Source: Bordetella parapertussis (GTDB taxonomy: Bacteria; Pseudomonadota; Gammaproteobacteria; Burkholderiales; SG8-39). From it: a stretch of 12,773 nucleotides of DNA. Position numbers and translations under genes: made by a program. A model generated the notes under the pieces. It ran no database searches. It worked only from the letters and a program-made list of their open reading frames with translations, and was not told the origin of the DNA. Below are positions 1-7,905 of the stretch, in pieces. Every line of letters starts with the position of its first letter. Position 1 is the first letter of the stretch. The DNA is taken from contig CAMDRY010000043.1 of NCBI GenBank assembly GCA_945906975.1, positions 1 to 12,773 on the forward strand, written 5' to 3'.

Positions 1-17
1 GTTTTTCGTGACGCGCC

Positions 18-54
18 AAAACGGCGGACCTTGACCTGGTCCGCCGTTTTTTTT
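18..54 (+). terminator. Intrinsic terminator, probably bidirectional
   Basis: An inverted repeat pairs AACGGCGGACC (about 19-30) with GGTCCGCCGTT (38-48) around a 7-nt loop, and is followed on the + strand by an eight-T run (47-54). This is a textbook rho-independent terminator for a + strand gene that lies off the left edge. Read leftward it sits just after the regulator's stop codon and has a shorter T run of four, so it could also end that transcript, less strongly. Confidence 0.85.
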
Positions 55-57
55 CGC

Positions 58-741
58 TCAGGATGCCAGAGCGGCGCGGCGCTTTGGCACCGCCTTTGGC
101 CGGGCGGCTTTGTGCGAGGGGGCGGGGTGCGGTTTCATTCCGTCGATATAGTTATCGATCATCGGCGCCGCCGCCTTGGCCAGTCCGAGGTATTGGGGAT
201 CCAGCACCCAGTTCATGATCAGCCCGTCAACCAATGCATGCAAGCCCACCGCCGCGTAACGGGTGTTGACCGAGGGGGCAATCAGCCCCTTTTTGGCGGC
301 GTTGCGAAAGCCCCGTTCAATCTGCGCAAGGCAATCGGTGCGGCACTCTATGTGCCGGTCGCGTAGTTGCCGCATCTCGTCCACGTACTCGCATTTGTGC
401 GCGCTGATTTCAAATACGCGCTGGCATTGTTTGTCGCTGGTGACGCGCTTGAGCACATGCAGGGCGCAATCGCGCACGAACGCAAGCGGATCGTCATGGT
501 CGGCAGAGCCGGCGCGGGCGGTCATTTGCTCCATTGGCAGGACGACCCTGTCCATCATCGCCTGGAACAGGTCTGCCTTGTTGCGAAAGTGCCAGTAGAT
601 GGCGCCGCGGGTCAGGCCCGCCGTCGCGGCAATGTCGGCAAGCGAGGAGCGTGACACCCCCTTCTCGCTGAACACCTGTTCCGCTGTGTCGAGAATGTGG
701 TCTCGTGTTTCCATCGCCTCTTCTTTTGTGCGCCTTGCCAT
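58..741 (-). CDS. TetR/AcrR-family repressor of the adjacent RND efflux operon
   Basis: A cytoplasmic DNA-binding repressor of 227 residues, a usual length for AcrR/TtgR-type regulators. It opens with MARRTKEEAMETRDHIL, typical of this subgroup. The helix-turn-helix lies at about residues 33-52 (SLADIAATAGLTRGAIYWHF), followed by the variable ligand-binding domain; HKCEYVDEM resembles the HKCEF segment of AcrR and TtgR. The Ala/Lys/Pro-rich C-terminal tail is probably disordered. I chose the ATG at 741: AAGGA lies 3 nt upstream, and the family's conserved N-terminus begins there. A start at 801 would add 20 unconserved residues and lacks a ribosome site. It is divergent from the adaptor gene, with an AcrR-like palindrome between them, so it very likely represses that operon and itself. 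The inducer cannot be read from the sequence. Confidence 0.93.
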   Translation of the reverse strand: MARRTKEEAMETRDHILDTAEQVFSEKGVSRSSLADIAATAGLTRGAIYWHFRNKADLFQAMMDRVVLPMEQMTARAGSADHDDPLAFVRDCALHVLKRVTSDKQCQRVFEISAHKCEYVDEMRQLRDRHIECRTDCLAQIERGFRNAAKKGLIAPSVNTRYAAVGLHALVDGLIMNWVLDPQYLGLAKAAAPMIDNYIDGMKPHPAPSHKAARPKAVPKRRAALAS

Positions 742-803
742 TTTTCCTTGATTTTTGAGTGAAAAACCGATATCGCGATGACCCTTAAACCTGCTGTGCA
801 TGC

Positions 804-833
804 TTTACATACATACACGGATGTATGTATTAT
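804..833 (+). promoter_or_regulatory. Candidate sigma-70 promoter of the efflux operon
   Basis: TTTACA (804-809) resembles a -35 box and TATTAT (828-833) a -10 box, with an 18-bp spacer. A start near 840 would give a leader of about 90 nt before the adaptor ATG. The palindromic operator fills the spacer and overlaps the ends of both boxes, so a bound repressor would block polymerase. This is a motif match only. Confidence 0.6.
806..829. promoter_or_regulatory. AcrR-type 24-bp palindromic operator
   Basis: Perfect 9-bp inverted arms, TACATACAT (806-814) and ATGTATGTA (821-829), flank a 6-bp centre, ACACGG. From memory, the E. coli AcrR operator upstream of acrAB has the same arms and the same overall length. 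The site lies between the divergent repressor and pump genes and covers the spacer of the pump promoter and the predicted start point of the repressor transcript. It is therefore the expected binding site for the TetR-family protein encoded next door. Confidence 0.85.
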
Positions 834-860
834 AGCATCGGTTTGACGCCACCCTGTCAA
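829..860 (-). promoter_or_regulatory. Candidate extended -10 promoter of the repressor gene
   Basis: Read leftward, TGCTATAAT (837-829) is a perfect extended -10 element. TTGACA (860-855) lies upstream but 20 bp away, longer than the usual 16-18, so the promoter probably relies on the TGn extension. Transcription would start near 822, inside the operator, consistent with autorepression. The -10 hexamer overlaps the -10 box of the opposing pump promoter by five base pairs. Confidence 0.6.
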
Positions 861-928
861 GCTCATCCCCACCGGCCCCGGCAACGATCAAGCCCGCGCC
901 GCTCCAGAGCAAAGGAAATATCCGCGCC

Positions 929-2185
929 ATGACTGCCCGCCAGAGCAATGCTGCAACGCCTTCTTCCGCCTCACGACGGTCCGGCCTGAACCTTCGCTTG
1001 GCGAACATGCTTGGCGTTGCCCTGTTGTTGGCCGCTTGCGGCCAGGGTGCCGATAAGAGCGCTGCGCAGCCGCAGGGCACGGCCATGCCCGTCACCGTGT
1101 TAAAGGCTTCTGTGCAAAACGTCCCGGTGCTGATCGAGTCGGTAGGACAGACCGAGGGCTCACGCGAAGTCGAAATTCGCGCCCGTGTATCGGGCATCGT
1201 GCAAAAACGCATGTATCAGGAAGGTGAGCTCGCCCGCGTCGGTGCGGTGCTGTTCCAGATCGAACGCGCGCCCTACGAAATTGCACTGGCCCAGTCAAAG
1301 GCCGTCCTCGATCAGGAAAAGGCCAAAAACGAACAGTCGCGGCGCGAATCAGGACGGCTCAAACAACTGGCCGCCGAAAAAGCCATCAGTCAGAAGGAAT
1401 ACGATGACGCCACCTCGACGCTGAAACAATCCGATGCGACCCTGGCCGCAGCCGAGGCCAAGTTGCGTGAGGCGGAACTCAATCTGTCGTACACCGCAGT
1501 CAGTGCGCCTATCGCCGGCGTAACGGGACGCGCCCAACGCTCTGAGGGTAGCCTGGTGACGGCCGGCACGGACAGCGCCCTGCTCACGACCGTAGTGCAA
1601 ACCAATCCGATCTGGGTGCGTTTTTCATTCGCCGAGAGCGAATACGCGCAGTTGCGCAAATTGGCGAAAAAGGCCGAGGTGCGGCTGGTGCAAGCGGATG
1701 GCAAAGTGATCGCCGGCAAGGGTCGCCTCAATTTCACCGCCTCGACAGTCGATGCCAGGCTGGGCACGGTGCAAATGCGCGCCGAATTCGCCAATCCTGA
1801 GCTCGCGCTGCTTCCGGGCCAGTTTGTACGAGCCCAGGTGGTGGCCGGTGAGGAACAGGCGGTGCTGGTGCCGCAGTCGGCGGTCATGCAGTCCGATCAG
1901 GGGCGGTTTGTCTGGACCGTCGCCGATGGCAAGGCGGTGCCAAGGCCGGTCGAGGCGGCAAGCTGGCTGGGCAAGGACTGGGTGATCCGTAAAGGGCTCG
2001 CCGCAGGCGACAGCGTGATCATCGACAATTTGCTCAAACTGCGCCCTGGTGCGCCGGTTACCCCGAACGCGCCCGGTGAACTCGCACCGGCTGGCCCCGC
2101 GGGTGCGCCCAAGGCCGATGCGGCCAAGAGTGTGCCGGGTGATGCGGGCAAGTCCGTCGATCCCGCCGCTAAAAAAGCCGGCTGA
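929..2185 (+). CDS. RND efflux periplasmic adaptor lipoprotein (AcrA/MexA class)
   Basis: This is the membrane fusion protein of the pump: it is lipid-anchored in the inner membrane and bridges the RND transporter and the outer-membrane channel. A lipoprotein signal ends at the lipobox LAAC with Cys37. The following parts are visible in order: first lipoyl half (about 75-115), alpha-helical coiled-coil hairpin (about 116-186), second lipoyl half with APIAGVTGRA (193-202), beta-barrel (about 225-305), and membrane-proximal domain (about 306-375). A Pro/Ala/Gly/Lys-rich tail follows (376-418), making the protein longer than the roughly 380-400 residues usual for MexA and AcrA. The ATG at 929 has AAAGGA 12 nt upstream, a loose spacing. 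The pump gene starts 11 bp after the stop, so the two are surely cotranscribed. Family assignment is firm; the substrate is unknown. Confidence 0.95.
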   Translation: MTARQSNAATPSSASRRSGLNLRLANMLGVALLLAACGQGADKSAAQPQGTAMPVTVLKASVQNVPVLIESVGQTEGSREVEIRARVSGIVQKRMYQEGELARVGAVLFQIERAPYEIALAQSKAVLDQEKAKNEQSRRESGRLKQLAAEKAISQKEYDDATSTLKQSDATLAAAEAKLREAELNLSYTAVSAPIAGVTGRAQRSEGSLVTAGTDSALLTTVVQTNPIWVRFSFAESEYAQLRKLAKKAEVRLVQADGKVIAGKGRLNFTASTVDARLGTVQMRAEFANPELALLPGQFVRAQVVAGEEQAVLVPQSAVMQSDQGRFVWTVADGKAVPRPVEAASWLGKDWVIRKGLAAGDSVIIDNLLKLRPGAPVTPNAPGELAPAGPAGAPKADAAKSVPGDAGKSVDPAAKKAG

Positions 2186-2196
2186 GCGGGGCGACC

Positions 2197-5100
2197 ATGT
2201 CCAGATTCTTTATTGAGCGGCCTATTTTCGCCAGCGTCATCGCGATCATCATCGTCATCGCGGGCCTGGTAGCGGCAAAAATGCTGCCTATCGCGCAGTA
2301 CCCGGAAATCGCCCCGCCTACCGTGACGATTACCACCACCTATACCGGCGCGAGCGCCGAAACCCTGGCCAAATCGGTGGCGGCACCGATAGAAGAGCAA
2401 TTGTCCGGCGTTGAGCGCCTGTTGTACTTCAGTTCGACCTCGGCCTCGACCGGCGTACTGACCATTACCGCCACCTTCGAGGTCGGTACCAACATCGATC
2501 AGGCGACGTTCAATGTCAATAACCGCGTGCAGATCGCATTGCCGCGACTGCCTGACGAAGTGCGCCGCAACGGCGTCATTGTACAAAAGCGTTCAAACGA
2601 CATCCTGCTGGTGGCCGCACTCAACTCGCCTGACCGCAGCCGCGATACGCTGTTTCTGTCCAACTACGGCAGCTTGAACCTTGTCGATGACCTTAAGCGC
2701 CTCCCCGGCGTGGGCGATGTTTCTGTATTCGGCGCGCGCGACTATTCCATGCGCGTATGGCTCAAGCCCGACCGCATGGCGCAGCTCGGACTTACGCCGA
2801 CGGACGTGGCGGCTGCGATTCGCGCCCAAAATGCCCAGTACGCAGCCGGGAAGGTCGGCGCCGAACCGGCGCTGGAGGGGCAGATGCTCGTCTATACCGT
2901 GACGGCGCGCGGCCGGCTCGTCGATCCAGCGGAGTTTGGTGACATTCTGGTGCGTGGCGGCGGATCCTCGGGAAACATCAAGCTCAAGGACATCGCGCGG
3001 CTTGAACTGGGTGCGCAGAATTACGACTCAGTCAACAGCCTGAACGGTAGTCCCGCCATAGGCTTGGCGGTATTTCTGCAGTCCGGCGCCAATGCACTGG
3101 CCGTGGCCAATGCCGTGCGCACCCGCATGGTCGAGGCGAAAAAGACCTTCCCTAAGGGAGTCGACTACCTGATCCCGTTCGATACCACGCGTTTTGTCCA
3201 GTCCTCTATCGAGGAGGTCGTAAAAACCATATTTGAAGCCGCGCTGCTGGTGGTTTTGGTGGTCTACCTGTTCCTGCAAACCTGGCGTGCCACGCTCATT
3301 CCGATGATCGCCGTGCCGGTATCGCTCATCGGCACTTTCGCCGGCCTGTGGTTGTTTGGATTTTCAATCAACACGCTGACCCTGTTCGCGATGGTCTTGT
3401 CCATAGGCATTGTCGTTGACGACGCCATCGTAGTGCTGGAGAACGTTGAGCGCCTGATGCGCGAGCAGGGCATGGAAGCCAAGCAAGCCGCAATCGAGGC
3501 GATGCGCGAAGTATCGGGCGCCATCGTGGCGATTGTGCTGGTGCTGTGTGCGGTGTTCGTCCCGGTCGCTTTCCTCGGCGGTATTGCCGGGCAGCTATAT
3601 AAGCAGTTCGCCGTGACCGTCGCTATTTCGGTGGTGATCTCGGGTTTTACCGCGTTGACGCTGACCCCCGCCTTGTGCGCCATCCTGTTGCGCAAGGGCG
3701 ACCACGGTTCGCGCCTGTTCAAGCCGTTTAACGACGGCTTCGCGCGCTTCACCGCGGGCTTCCTTGGCGGTGTGAATTTTGCGCTGCGCCGCCGCTTGGT
3801 GTCGTTGCTGATCTTCATCGGCGTACTGGCACTGGCCGCATGGATGTTCATGCGCATCCCCGGCAGCTTCGTGCCGTCCGAGGATCAGGGTTATGTATTC
3901 AGCGCGATCACGCTGCCGGACGGTGCGACCTTGCAACGAACCGGCATAGCCGGCGAGCAACTGCGCAAAATGGTCACCACCAATCCGGCGATAGAGAACA
4001 TGTTCGTGATCAGCGGTTTTGATCTTATCGGCGGCGGTAACAAAACCAACGCGGCGACGATGTTTGTCCCACTCAAGCCCTGGAATGATCGCGAAGCGAC
4101 GGCGCAGCAGGTGGTCGGCGACATTTCCAAGAAGGCTGCCACGCTGCGTGAGGGCATTGCCTTCGCCTTCAACCCGCCGGCAATACGCGGCCTTGGCTCG
4201 TCAGGCGGTTTTGAGGTCTACGTGCAGGGCCGGGGCGATGCCGATCCGAAAAAGCTCGCCGCAGTGACGCAGGAATTTGTCGGCGCGCTGCAAAAACATC
4301 CGGCCTTGCAGGGCATCAACACGTTTTTCCGTCCCTCGGTGCCACAGATTCTGGTCGAGGTCGACCGTGAAAAAACGCTTGCGCTTGGCGTGCCGATCAG
4401 CGACGTCTTTGACGCACTGCAAAGCACCATGGGTGCCCTGTATGTGAACGACTTTAATAAATTCGGCCGTACCTACCGTGTGCAGATCCAGGCTGATGCG
4501 GCGTATCGCGCCCAGCCCGAGGACTTGGGCAACGTGTATGTGCGTTCGGCGGTGAGCGGGCAGATGGTTCCGCTCAAGGCCATCATCCGTACCAGCAGTG
4601 TGGTCGGAGCGGAGCAATTGGACCGCTATAGCGGCTTTATCGCGGCCAAGATCGTCGGTAGCGGCAAACCTGGCATCAGTTCCGGCGACGCCATTCGCGC
4701 GGTGGAGGAGGTCGCCGCCAAGGCGCTGCCCGAAGGCTATGCGATTGCCTGGACCGGTCAGGCTTACCAGGAAAAGCGCACTGGCAGCGCCTCGGTGTTT
4801 GCCTTTGGTTTCGCGCTTGTCATGGTCTACCTGATTCTCGCCGCACTCTACGAACGCTGGCGCCTGCCAGCGGCGGTGTTGCTGGCCGTACCCTTCGCCA
4901 TCGCCGGCGCACTGGGCTACGTATTTTTAAGAGGCATGGAAAACGATATCTACTTCCAGATCGGATTGGTGGTGCTGATCGGACTCGCAGCGAAGAACGC
5001 CATCCTCATTGTTGAGTTTGCGCAACAAGGCCTGCTCGCCGGCAAACCGGCGCTGGAGGCCGCGGTCGATGCCGCGAGGCTGCGTTTTCGTCCCATCGTG

Positions 5101-5316
5101 ATGACCTCGCTCGCCTTCGTGCTGGGCGTCGTGCCGCTGGTGTTTGCCAGCGGCGCGGGCGCGGCAGCGCGCCGTTCCATGGGGACGGGTGTATTCGGCG
5201 GCATGCTGGCGGCCACATTCATAGCGACGATTTTTGTGCCCTTGTTCTTTACCCTGTTCGCGCGCCGCAATACGGCGGGTGTCACGCCCGCTGCCAAGCC
5301 CGAAGGGGAGGCATGA
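2197..5316 (+). CDS. RND multidrug efflux pump, HAE1 family (AcrB/MexB class)
   Basis: This is the inner-membrane proton/drug antiporter, expected to work as a trimer that takes up substrates from the periplasm and membrane and passes them to the channel. The 1039 residues compare with about 1045-1050 in AcrB and MexB. TM1 follows the FFIERPIFA start; large periplasmic loops follow TM1 and TM7 (TM7 about 532-551). The proton-relay residues are all present: Asp408-Asp409 in GIVVDDAIVVLENVE, Lys933 in GLAAKNAILIVEF, and Arg963 in RLRFRP, matching AcrB D407, D408, K940 and R971. The QYPEIAPP motif after TM1 is typical of hydrophobe/amphiphile exporters rather than metal exporters. The ATG at 2197 has only a G-rich, weak ribosome site, so translation may depend on coupling to the adaptor gene. 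The stop overlaps the start of the next gene. Confidence 0.97.
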   Translation: MSRFFIERPIFASVIAIIIVIAGLVAAKMLPIAQYPEIAPPTVTITTTYTGASAETLAKSVAAPIEEQLSGVERLLYFSSTSASTGVLTITATFEVGTNIDQATFNVNNRVQIALPRLPDEVRRNGVIVQKRSNDILLVAALNSPDRSRDTLFLSNYGSLNLVDDLKRLPGVGDVSVFGARDYSMRVWLKPDRMAQLGLTPTDVAAAIRAQNAQYAAGKVGAEPALEGQMLVYTVTARGRLVDPAEFGDILVRGGGSSGNIKLKDIARLELGAQNYDSVNSLNGSPAIGLAVFLQSGANALAVANAVRTRMVEAKKTFPKGVDYLIPFDTTRFVQSSIEEVVKTIFEAALLVVLVVYLFLQTWRATLIPMIAVPVSLIGTFAGLWLFGFSINTLTLFAMVLSIGIVVDDAIVVLENVERLMREQGMEAKQAAIEAMREVSGAIVAIVLVLCAVFVPVAFLGGIAGQLYKQFAVTVAISVVISGFTALTLTPALCAILLRKGDHGSRLFKPFNDGFARFTAGFLGGVNFALRRRLVSLLIFIGVLALAAWMFMRIPGSFVPSEDQGYVFSAITLPDGATLQRTGIAGEQLRKMVTTNPAIENMFVISGFDLIGGGNKTNAATMFVPLKPWNDREATAQQVVGDISKKAATLREGIAFAFNPPAIRGLGSSGGFEVYVQGRGDADPKKLAAVTQEFVGALQKHPALQGINTFFRPSVPQILVEVDREKTLALGVPISDVFDALQSTMGALYVNDFNKFGRTYRVQIQADAAYRAQPEDLGNVYVRSAVSGQMVPLKAIIRTSSVVGAEQLDRYSGFIAAKIVGSGKPGISSGDAIRAVEEVAAKALPEGYAIAWTGQAYQEKRTGSASVFAFGFALVMVYLILAALYERWRLPAAVLLAVPFAIAGALGYVFLRGMENDIYFQIGLVVLIGLAAKNAILIVEFAQQGLLAGKPALEAAVDAARLRFRPIVMTSLAFVLGVVPLVFASGAGAAARRSMGTGVFGGMLAATFIATIFVPLFFTLFARRNTAGVTPAAKPEGEA

Positions 5317-6746
5317 TGCGCGTAGTGAAGCGTTCCGGTCGCACCGCCTGCGCGTCCGCCCTGGCCTTGCTGCTGGCCGCCTGTGCCGCTGTCGGGCCTG
5401 AGTACCAGCGCCCCGCACTTGACCTGCCCGCCACGTTCAGCAATACCGGCGCCGCCGGCACTATTGCGATACCGGCAAACTGGTGGACACTTTATGGCGA
5501 CGCCACGCTGAACGGCCTGGTGGACGCTGCGCTGGCAAAAAATGCCGATATCCGGTTTGCCGTGGCCAAGCTTGACGAGGCTGAGGCGGCACTGCGTGAA
5601 GTGGATGCGACGCTATTGCCGCAGGTGGATCTGGGGGGCAACACCACGCGCACCCGCTCGAGCACGCTCAACGCACAGCCGATTTCGGCCAGCGTACCGG
5701 TGATACAAAAAAATCAGAAGCTCACCGCCTCGACCAACTTCGAACTCGATTTCTGGGGCCATTTGCGTCGCGCTGCCGAATCGGCGCGGGCGCAGCTGCT
5801 AAGCACGGGCTATGCGCGCGACGTGGTCGGCCTCACGCTGGCCGGATCGACGGCACAGGTCTATTTCAGTCTGCGGTCCATAGACGCGCAAATCATTGTC
5901 ACGCGCGCGTCACTCGCCACGCGCGAAGAGTCGCGCAAGCTGGTGGGCAGTCGCGCGCGGGGCGGGCTCGCCTCCGACCTCGATGTCAATCAGGCCGAAG
6001 CGGCGCGCGCCGATGCCGCGGTGCAATTGCGCGACCTGTTGCGCCAGCGCCTCGCCTATGAACACCAGTTGGGCGCGCTCACCGGCAAGCTCGACCTGGC
6101 CTTGAGCGAGGGCGACCTGCGGCGCATGCCGCTGCCACCCTTGCCGCCAGCCGGCTTGCCCTCGACGCTGCTCGAGCGCCGGCCGGATGTGCGCCAGGCT
6201 GAGCAGAACCTCATCGCCGCCAACGCGCAGATTGGTGTCGCCAAATCGGCGCAACTGCCGACTTTTTCACTCACCGCCTCCTACGGCGGTTCCAGCGAGA
6301 CGCTGGGTAACGTGTTGGCGGGCGGCGCGCGCATCTGGTCGCTTGGCCTCGGTGCGCTGATGCCTGTCATCGATTCGGGCAAATACGCGGCACGCACCGA
6401 ACAGGCCGAGGCGCGCCAGCGCCAGTCACTGGCGAGTTACCAAAAGTCGGTGGAGACAGCCTTCCGCGATGTTGCCGACGCGCTCAGTAACGTGCAGCAA
6501 ACCACCGAGGCTGAGCGCGACGTGCTGGCGCGTGTCGAGGCGGCGCGCAAGTCGCTGCACCTGGCAAAACTGCGCTATGCGGCGGGCTACTCGGGCTATC
6601 TTGAAGTGCTCGATACGCAGCGCACCGCCAACGATGCCGAACTGGCGCTGGTGCGTAACCGCCAGGCCGGCCTCAGCTATAGCGTCGACCTGATGAAATC
6701 CCTGGGCGGTGGCTGGGTGCCGGACGCCGCGACGGCGCGACGCTAA
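5313..6746 (+). CDS. Outer-membrane factor lipoprotein of the efflux pump (OprM/NodT family)
   Basis: This is the trimeric outer-membrane channel that completes the efflux complex. The N-terminus is a lipoprotein signal with the lipobox LAAC at Cys24, followed by the characteristic AVGPEYQRP. Two repeats of the outer-membrane efflux domain follow (about 60-250 and 275-460), including DFWGHLRRAAESA and ERRPDVRQAEQNLIAANAQIG, which are typical of OprM-like proteins. At 477 residues it is the normal size. ATGATG offers two starts, 5313 and 5316; the purine-rich AAGGGGAGG (5303-5311) would serve either, and 5316 has the better spacing. The first ATG overlaps the pump's TGA stop, an arrangement that favours translational coupling. 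It is the last gene of the efflux operon and converges with the Bug-type gene on the other strand. Confidence 0.95.
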   Translation: MMRVVKRSGRTACASALALLLAACAAVGPEYQRPALDLPATFSNTGAAGTIAIPANWWTLYGDATLNGLVDAALAKNADIRFAVAKLDEAEAALREVDATLLPQVDLGGNTTRTRSSTLNAQPISASVPVIQKNQKLTASTNFELDFWGHLRRAAESARAQLLSTGYARDVVGLTLAGSTAQVYFSLRSIDAQIIVTRASLATREESRKLVGSRARGGLASDLDVNQAEAARADAAVQLRDLLRQRLAYEHQLGALTGKLDLALSEGDLRRMPLPPLPPAGLPSTLLERRPDVRQAEQNLIAANAQIGVAKSAQLPTFSLTASYGGSSETLGNVLAGGARIWSLGLGALMPVIDSGKYAARTEQAEARQRQSLASYQKSVETAFRDVADALSNVQQTTEAERDVLARVEAARKSLHLAKLRYAAGYSGYLEVLDTQRTANDAELALVRNRQAGLSYSVDLMKSLGGGWVPDAATARR

Positions 6747-6760
6747 GCGTCTGAGTATCG

Positions 6761-6784
6761 GAGCGGTTGAGCGGCTGAGCGTTT
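6761..6784. repeat. Imperfect 8-bp tandem repeat, three units
   Basis: GAGCGGTT, GAGCGGCT and GAGCGTTT follow one another in the gap between the convergent efflux and Bug-type genes. With three short imperfect copies, chance is possible. Confidence 0.45.
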
Positions 6785-6808
6785 GCCTGCCGGCGACAGG
6801 TGCATGCG

Positions 6809-6839
6809 CTGGAAAGCCCCGTCAGGCGGGCGTTTCCAG
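6809..6839. terminator. Possible bidirectional terminator hairpin between convergent genes
   Basis: CTGGAAA (6809-6815) pairs with TTTCCAG (6833-6839). A 2x2 internal mismatch is followed by CCCG/CGGG and a short loop. It lies between two convergent genes, where a shared terminator is expected. Neither side has a clear T run, so this is a stable hairpin with a plausible role rather than a canonical intrinsic terminator. Confidence 0.5.
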
Positions 6840-6849
6840 TCTATCTGCT

Positions 6850-7842
6850 TTATTGCCGTTCTATTTTTGCCTGTTCGACGACGCGCTTCCACTTGGCGAT
6901 TTCGGTCGCGACGTGGATTTTCAGCTCATTGCTGCTGGTCGGCCGCACCTCGTTGCCCAGTTCTTCGAAGCGGTTTTTTATCTCCGGTAGCGCCAGCGCG
7001 CGGCGTGCCTCGGCGTTGAGCCGGTCGACGATATCTGCGGGCGTTCCCTTGGGTGCGGCAAGCCCGGTCCATGAGCGCACTTCGTAGCCGGGCACGGTTT
7101 CGGCGACGGTAGGCACGCCGGGTAGTGCGGGCCAGGGCGCGGGATTGGTGACTGCGAGTGCGCGTATCCTGCCACCCTTGATCTGCGCGGCGGTGAAGGT
7201 GACGGTGTCGATCATGATGTCGACATCGCCGCGCAGCAGGCCCTCTACCGGAGCGCCACCGCCACGATAGGGCACGTGCGTCAGCTCGACCCCCGCGCTC
7301 GAGGCCAGCAGTTCGCCCGCCAGGTGTTGGGTCGAGCCTATGCCGACTGAACTGTACTTGAGGGTGCCGGGTGCCTTTTTCGCCATGGCCAAAAAATCCG
7401 CCAGCGTTTTTGCCGGATGATCGGCGCGCACGGAAATCACGAAGGGAAAAAATGTCACCGCGGAGATCATGGCGAAATCGTTGACCGGGTCGAATGGCAG
7501 CGACTTGTAGAGGCCGCCCGACACGGCGTGTCCGCCGGTCAGCAGTACCAGCGTATAGCCATCAGCCGGCGACTTGGCCACGAATTCCGAGGCGATGTTG
7601 CCCCCGGCACCGGTCCGCCCCTCGACCACGATGGGCTGGCCCAGTCCCTGCGACATGCCTTGGGCGAGAATGCGCGCCGTGGTGTCGCCGTTGCCCCCGG
7701 CACCAAAACCCTGCACGAGCTTGATCGGCTTTGCCGGATAGACTTGCGCCGATGCGCTTGACGCCGCGACCAGTAGAAACAGGGCGAACGCCGAGGTCGC
7801 TCCCCGGAGCCTGAGCCTGAGCGTTAGTGGGAATCGATCCAT
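6850..7842 (-). CDS. Bug/TctC-family tripartite tricarboxylate transporter substrate-binding protein
   Basis: A periplasmic solute-binding protein of 330 residues. The Sec signal peptide has a hydrophobic stretch and a predicted cut after ASA at residue 32. The mature part begins VYPAKPIKLV and contains family hallmarks: GAGGNGD, GAGGNIASEFVAKSPADGYT, the HVPYRGGGAP loop near the binding cleft, and LPGVPTVAE. The start at 7842 is preferred over 7860 because a near-perfect AAGGAGGAA lies just upstream of it, inside the longer reading frame. The gene follows hmgA by 63 bp in the same direction and is probably cotranscribed. No TctA or TctB membrane subunit is in the window, so it is an orphan receptor here, as is common for Bug proteins. 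The ligand is unknown; an aromatic or organic acid is suggested only by the neighbour. Confidence 0.93.
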   Translation of the reverse strand: MDRFPLTLRLRLRGATSAFALFLLVAASSASAQVYPAKPIKLVQGFGAGGNGDTTARILAQGMSQGLGQPIVVEGRTGAGGNIASEFVAKSPADGYTLVLLTGGHAVSGGLYKSLPFDPVNDFAMISAVTFFPFVISVRADHPAKTLADFLAMAKKAPGTLKYSSVGIGSTQHLAGELLASSAGVELTHVPYRGGGAPVEGLLRGDVDIMIDTVTFTAAQIKGGRIRALAVTNPAPWPALPGVPTVAETVPGYEVRSWTGLAAPKGTPADIVDRLNAEARRALALPEIKNRFEELGNEVRPTSSNELKIHVATEIAKWKRVVEQAKIERQ

Positions 7843-7845
7843 GTG

Positions 7846-7854
7846 TTCCTCCTT
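7846..7854 (-). promoter_or_regulatory. Strong ribosome binding site fixing the Bug-type gene start
   Basis: Read leftward, AAGGAGGAA lies 3 nt before the ATG at 7842. It is one of the strongest ribosome sites in the window and decides the start in favour of 7842 over the in-frame ATG at 7860. Confidence 0.85.
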
Positions 7855-7905
7855 GTGCATTTTATTTTGTCCGGACGTCTCTTGCGCCGGGCAGGGATGT
7901 CGGTG

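Noticed and set aside
742..801. Longer N-terminus for the TetR-family regulator
   Set aside because: The extra 20 residues are not like the family, there is no ribosome site before 801, and AAGGA precedes the conserved MARRTKEEA start at 741.
1897..2586. 229-residue minus-strand open frame spanning the adaptor-pump junction
   Set aside because: It crosses two well-supported + strand genes and resembles no family; a shadow frame.
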